Assembly: GCA_029934165.1 (NCBI GenBank) | Contig: JAOZMU010000197.1 | Location: 1-6,642, forward strand | Direction of reading: 5' to 3' | DNA: 6,642 nucleotides | Source of the DNA: Bacteroidales bacterium | Lineage (GTDB): Bacteria > Bacteroidota > Bacteroidia > Bacteroidales > JAOZMU01 | Shown here: in pieces, positions 5,203 to 6,642 of the stretch | Position numbering within the stretch: position 1 is the first letter of the stretch | How the letters are laid out: the number at the start of each line of letters is the position of its first letter | Made by a program: the position numbers and the translations under genes | The notes under the pieces: model-generated | What the model was told of the DNA's origin: nothing | What the model saw: only the letters and a program-made list of their open reading frames with translations | Database searches by the model: none

Positions 5203-6204
5203 TTAGTTCATTGTTATTGGAGTTGTTCCTTCCATTTTAACGTCAATGCTGATAGTTCCAGCAGCACCAGTCACGTCTGTAACTTTGATAAGTCCTTTTT
5301 TGTTTGCATAAGGAGAAGTAGAAGCAGTTTCAAAAGCAATAACATTTCCAACAGCAAGTTGGTTTGCTTTTGTATCGCTGATTGTGCTACTTTCAAGAGC
5401 TGCAATATCAACATCCGATGTCATTGCATCAAAAGCTGTTGCATCTACACCACTTTCTTTTTTGAAAGTTGTTGCATTTTTAGTTGTCCAGTTAGTTAGA
5501 CCTAATGCAGAAAGAGTGTTAGCGTCGGCATCGTTTGGAGCAGCTAAAGTAGCAGCGTTTGACGAACCATAAAAATATACTAAGTCAACTTTGTTTTCGT
5601 TTCCAGCAACTGTTGTAACTGTATAAACAGCACCAGTTTGGTCGCCTAAAGAAGCATAGAAACTACCGTTTGTTGCATTGTCATGCGAACCAAGAACGTG
5701 CGATTGGCTAAGAACAGCGTTTCCTGTTGCAGTTCCGCTTGTAGCGTTGATGTCAAAAGTAGAAGATTTAGATGTTCCTTCTTTGTCAATAACAGTAATT
5801 TCGATTGTTACAACATCTCCAGCATCAACAACAGAACCTAAAGCATATTTTGCAGTAATAACAACATTTGTTGGTTTTTCATCAAAGTTGATAACTCCAC
5901 CGTTGAATGTAGCAACTCCATCGTCAGCAAATGCTTGATTTGAAGCAACTTCGCTTCCTGTTGCTCCACCTAGAGCTGCACCAGAAGCATCTTTTGCTGT
6001 AATAGAAAAAGTCTCAAGACCTTCGTTTGAACCCATTGTTGCAGTAAATTCAGCAATACCACCAATTTCTACGTCAATGCTTCCGCTTGGACTGTAAATG
6101 ATTGTAGGAATTTCTGGGTTTGTGTCATCTGTTGAGCTACAGCTTGCCATAAAACCAAATACGGCTACTACCATCAGACTAAATAATACATTGAATCTTT
6201 TCAT
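5203..6204 (-). CDS. Bacteroidota lipoprotein, beta-rich, probably surface-exposed
   Basis: This encodes a 333-residue lipoprotein. I start it at ATG 6204-6202, because from there residues 1-21 form a classic signal peptide (MKRFNVLFSLMVVAVFGF) with lipobox MAS-C and lipidated Cys22. The in-frame ATG at 6261 falls within the -7 box and would place 19 residues before the signal. After the Cys comes SSTDD, an acidic stretch like the Bacteroidota lipoprotein export signals that send proteins to the outer face of the outer membrane (inference). Residues 35-155 look like an Ig/cadherin-like beta-sandwich (IDVEIGGIAEFTATM, VVTIEITVIDKEGTS). Residues 160-333 carry a second unit (VDLVYFYGSSNAATLAAPNDADA at 206-227, TNWTTKNATTFK at 237-248, KKGLIKV at 302-308). 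I recall similar C-terminal units in other Bacteroidota lipoproteins but cannot name a family. No catalytic motif is visible. The gene is monocistronic, with its own promoter and terminator. Confidence 0.85.
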   Translation of the reverse strand: MKRFNVLFSLMVVAVFGFMASCSSTDDTNPEIPTIIYSPSGSIDVEIGGIAEFTATMGSNEGLETFSITAKDASGAALGGATGSEVASNQAFADDGVATFNGGVINFDEKPTNVVITAKYALGSVVDAGDVVTIEITVIDKEGTSKSSTFDINATSGTATGNAVLSQSHVLGSHDNATNGSFYASLGDQTGAVYTVTTVAGNENKVDLVYFYGSSNAATLAAPNDADANTLSALGLTNWTTKNATTFKKESGVDATAFDAMTSDVDIAALESSTISDTKANQLAVGNVIAFETASTSPYANKKGLIKVTDVTGAAGTISIDVKMEGTTPITMN

Positions 6205-6256
6205 AACTAAAAATTTAAAATTAAATGATAAATAAAAAATTGTTTTGAGATTGAAG

Positions 6257-6287
6257 TGCAAACATAATAATTTTTTTTTGTTTGCAA
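6257..6287 (-). promoter_or_regulatory. Bacteroidota-type promoter of the lipoprotein gene, embedded in a palindrome
   Basis: On the minus strand TTG (6287-6285) and TATGTTTG (6266-6259, perfect TAnnTTTG) are 18 bases apart. The predicted start near 6252 gives a leader of about 48 bases. The two promoter elements coincide with the arms of an inverted repeat, TGCAAAC (6257-6263) and GTTTGCA (6280-6286), separated by 16 A/T-rich bases. Confidence 0.7.
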
Positions 6288-6328
6288 TATTTTACGATAA
6301 AATTTTATGTCTTTTTAACAAGTATTAA

Positions 6329-6587
6329 GGTTCTATGGAAGAATATTGTTGGTATTGAATTTCAATTTTGGCATATGACTTTAGATTATTGCGTAAGTAC
6401 TGATAATGTACATCTTAACAATTTTGAAATGATTTGCAATATATAGAAATTCTGTAATAAAAATTATTCCTCAGAAATTTACATAAAAAATATTTATGTA
6501 ATCGCCTTGTTATAAGAAATATAGCAGCATAACAAATATTGAACCAAACAGAAAATTTATTAACCAACAATGTTCTACCATAGAACC
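6329..6587. mobile_element. Candidate MITE-like element with 25-bp terminal inverted repeats
   Basis: 6329-6353 (starting GGTTCTATGG) and the reverse complement of 6563-6587 match at 23 of 25 positions. The 209 bases between them have no credible ORF but hold an internal 9-bp hairpin (TTACATAAA at 6479-6487 with TTTATGTAA at 6493-6501). This is the form of a non-autonomous transposon remnant. The flanks are AT-rich, so no target duplication can be claimed. The right end directly abuts the fragment of repeat B at 6588. Confidence 0.5.
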
Positions 6588-6642
6588 ATTATTAATTTTC
6601 CATTACTTACAAAAGTTCTTACGCTTTTTATTAACCTAAGTT
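6588..6642. repeat. Contiguous B-A-C repeat fragments at the window end
   Basis: 6588-6609 is identical to 33-54 (end of repeat B plus CTTA). 6606-6621 is identical to 4855-4870 (repeat A). 6618-6642 matches 4976-5000 at 24 of 25 positions (repeat C), and the window then ends. The blocks overlap by the shared bases CTTA. Here A runs straight into C, in contrast to 4870-4976. Confidence 0.85.

Larger units (their letters stand above)
6205..6642. other. Non-coding region upstream of the lipoprotein gene
   Basis: No gene is seen in these 438 bases. The first 85 bases are the lipoprotein leader and promoter; then come a short AT-rich spacer, the inverted-repeat-bounded element at 6329-6587, and the terminal repeat fragments. 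Confidence 0.6.

Noticed and set aside
5185..5938. Plus-strand ORFs opposite the lipoprotein gene
   Set aside because: They are antisense shadows; their serine/cysteine- and valine-rich products reflect the complement of the lipoprotein codons.
1..6642. tRNA or rRNA genes
   Set aside because: No cloverleaf-like or rRNA-like sequence was recognised in any intergenic region by eye.

Overview
The window looks like part of a Bacteroidota (Bacteroidetes) chromosome of low GC content. The evidence is Bacteroidota-type promoters (TAnnTTTG at -7 with a TTG/TTTG around -33), AT-rich leaders without a clear Shine-Dalgarno, a lipoprotein with acidic residues just after the lipobox Cys, and a flavodoxin and ATP-grasp protein of types I associate with this phylum. 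Both window ends lie in repeats that also occur inside the window, so this may be an assembly contig that broke at repeats (inference).

Layout. 1-462 is non-coding and repeat-bearing. 463-993 (+) encodes a TIGR00725/LOG-like Rossmann protein. One base later, 995-1640 (+) holds a small exported protein that is broken by a frameshift. A terminator follows at 1682-1723. 1822-1988 is a promoter and a long leader with a striking 18-bp RNA hairpin, ahead of a long-chain flavodoxin (1989-2516, +). A shared bidirectional terminator (2528-2568) separates it from a convergent gene at 2581-4776 (-). That gene is a 731-residue cyanophycin-synthetase-like protein with an intact ATP-grasp module but a truncated, P-loop-less Mur-ligase remnant, a coiled coil and an unrecognised C-terminal segment. 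4837-5202 is a dense repeat mosaic plus a terminator. 5203-6204 (-) encodes a Bacteroidota lipoprotein with its own promoter. 6205-6642 is non-coding, with a 259-bp inverted-repeat-bounded element and the same repeats found elsewhere.

The genes do not form one evident pathway. The LOG-like gene and the exported-protein gene are probably one transcript; the other three look monocistronic. The most interesting items are the degenerate cyanophycin-synthetase relative, the hairpin in the flavodoxin leader, and the repeat blocks, which occur in inverted orientation on either side of the four-gene section and supply part of a promoter. All homology statements are from memory of families; no database was searched.
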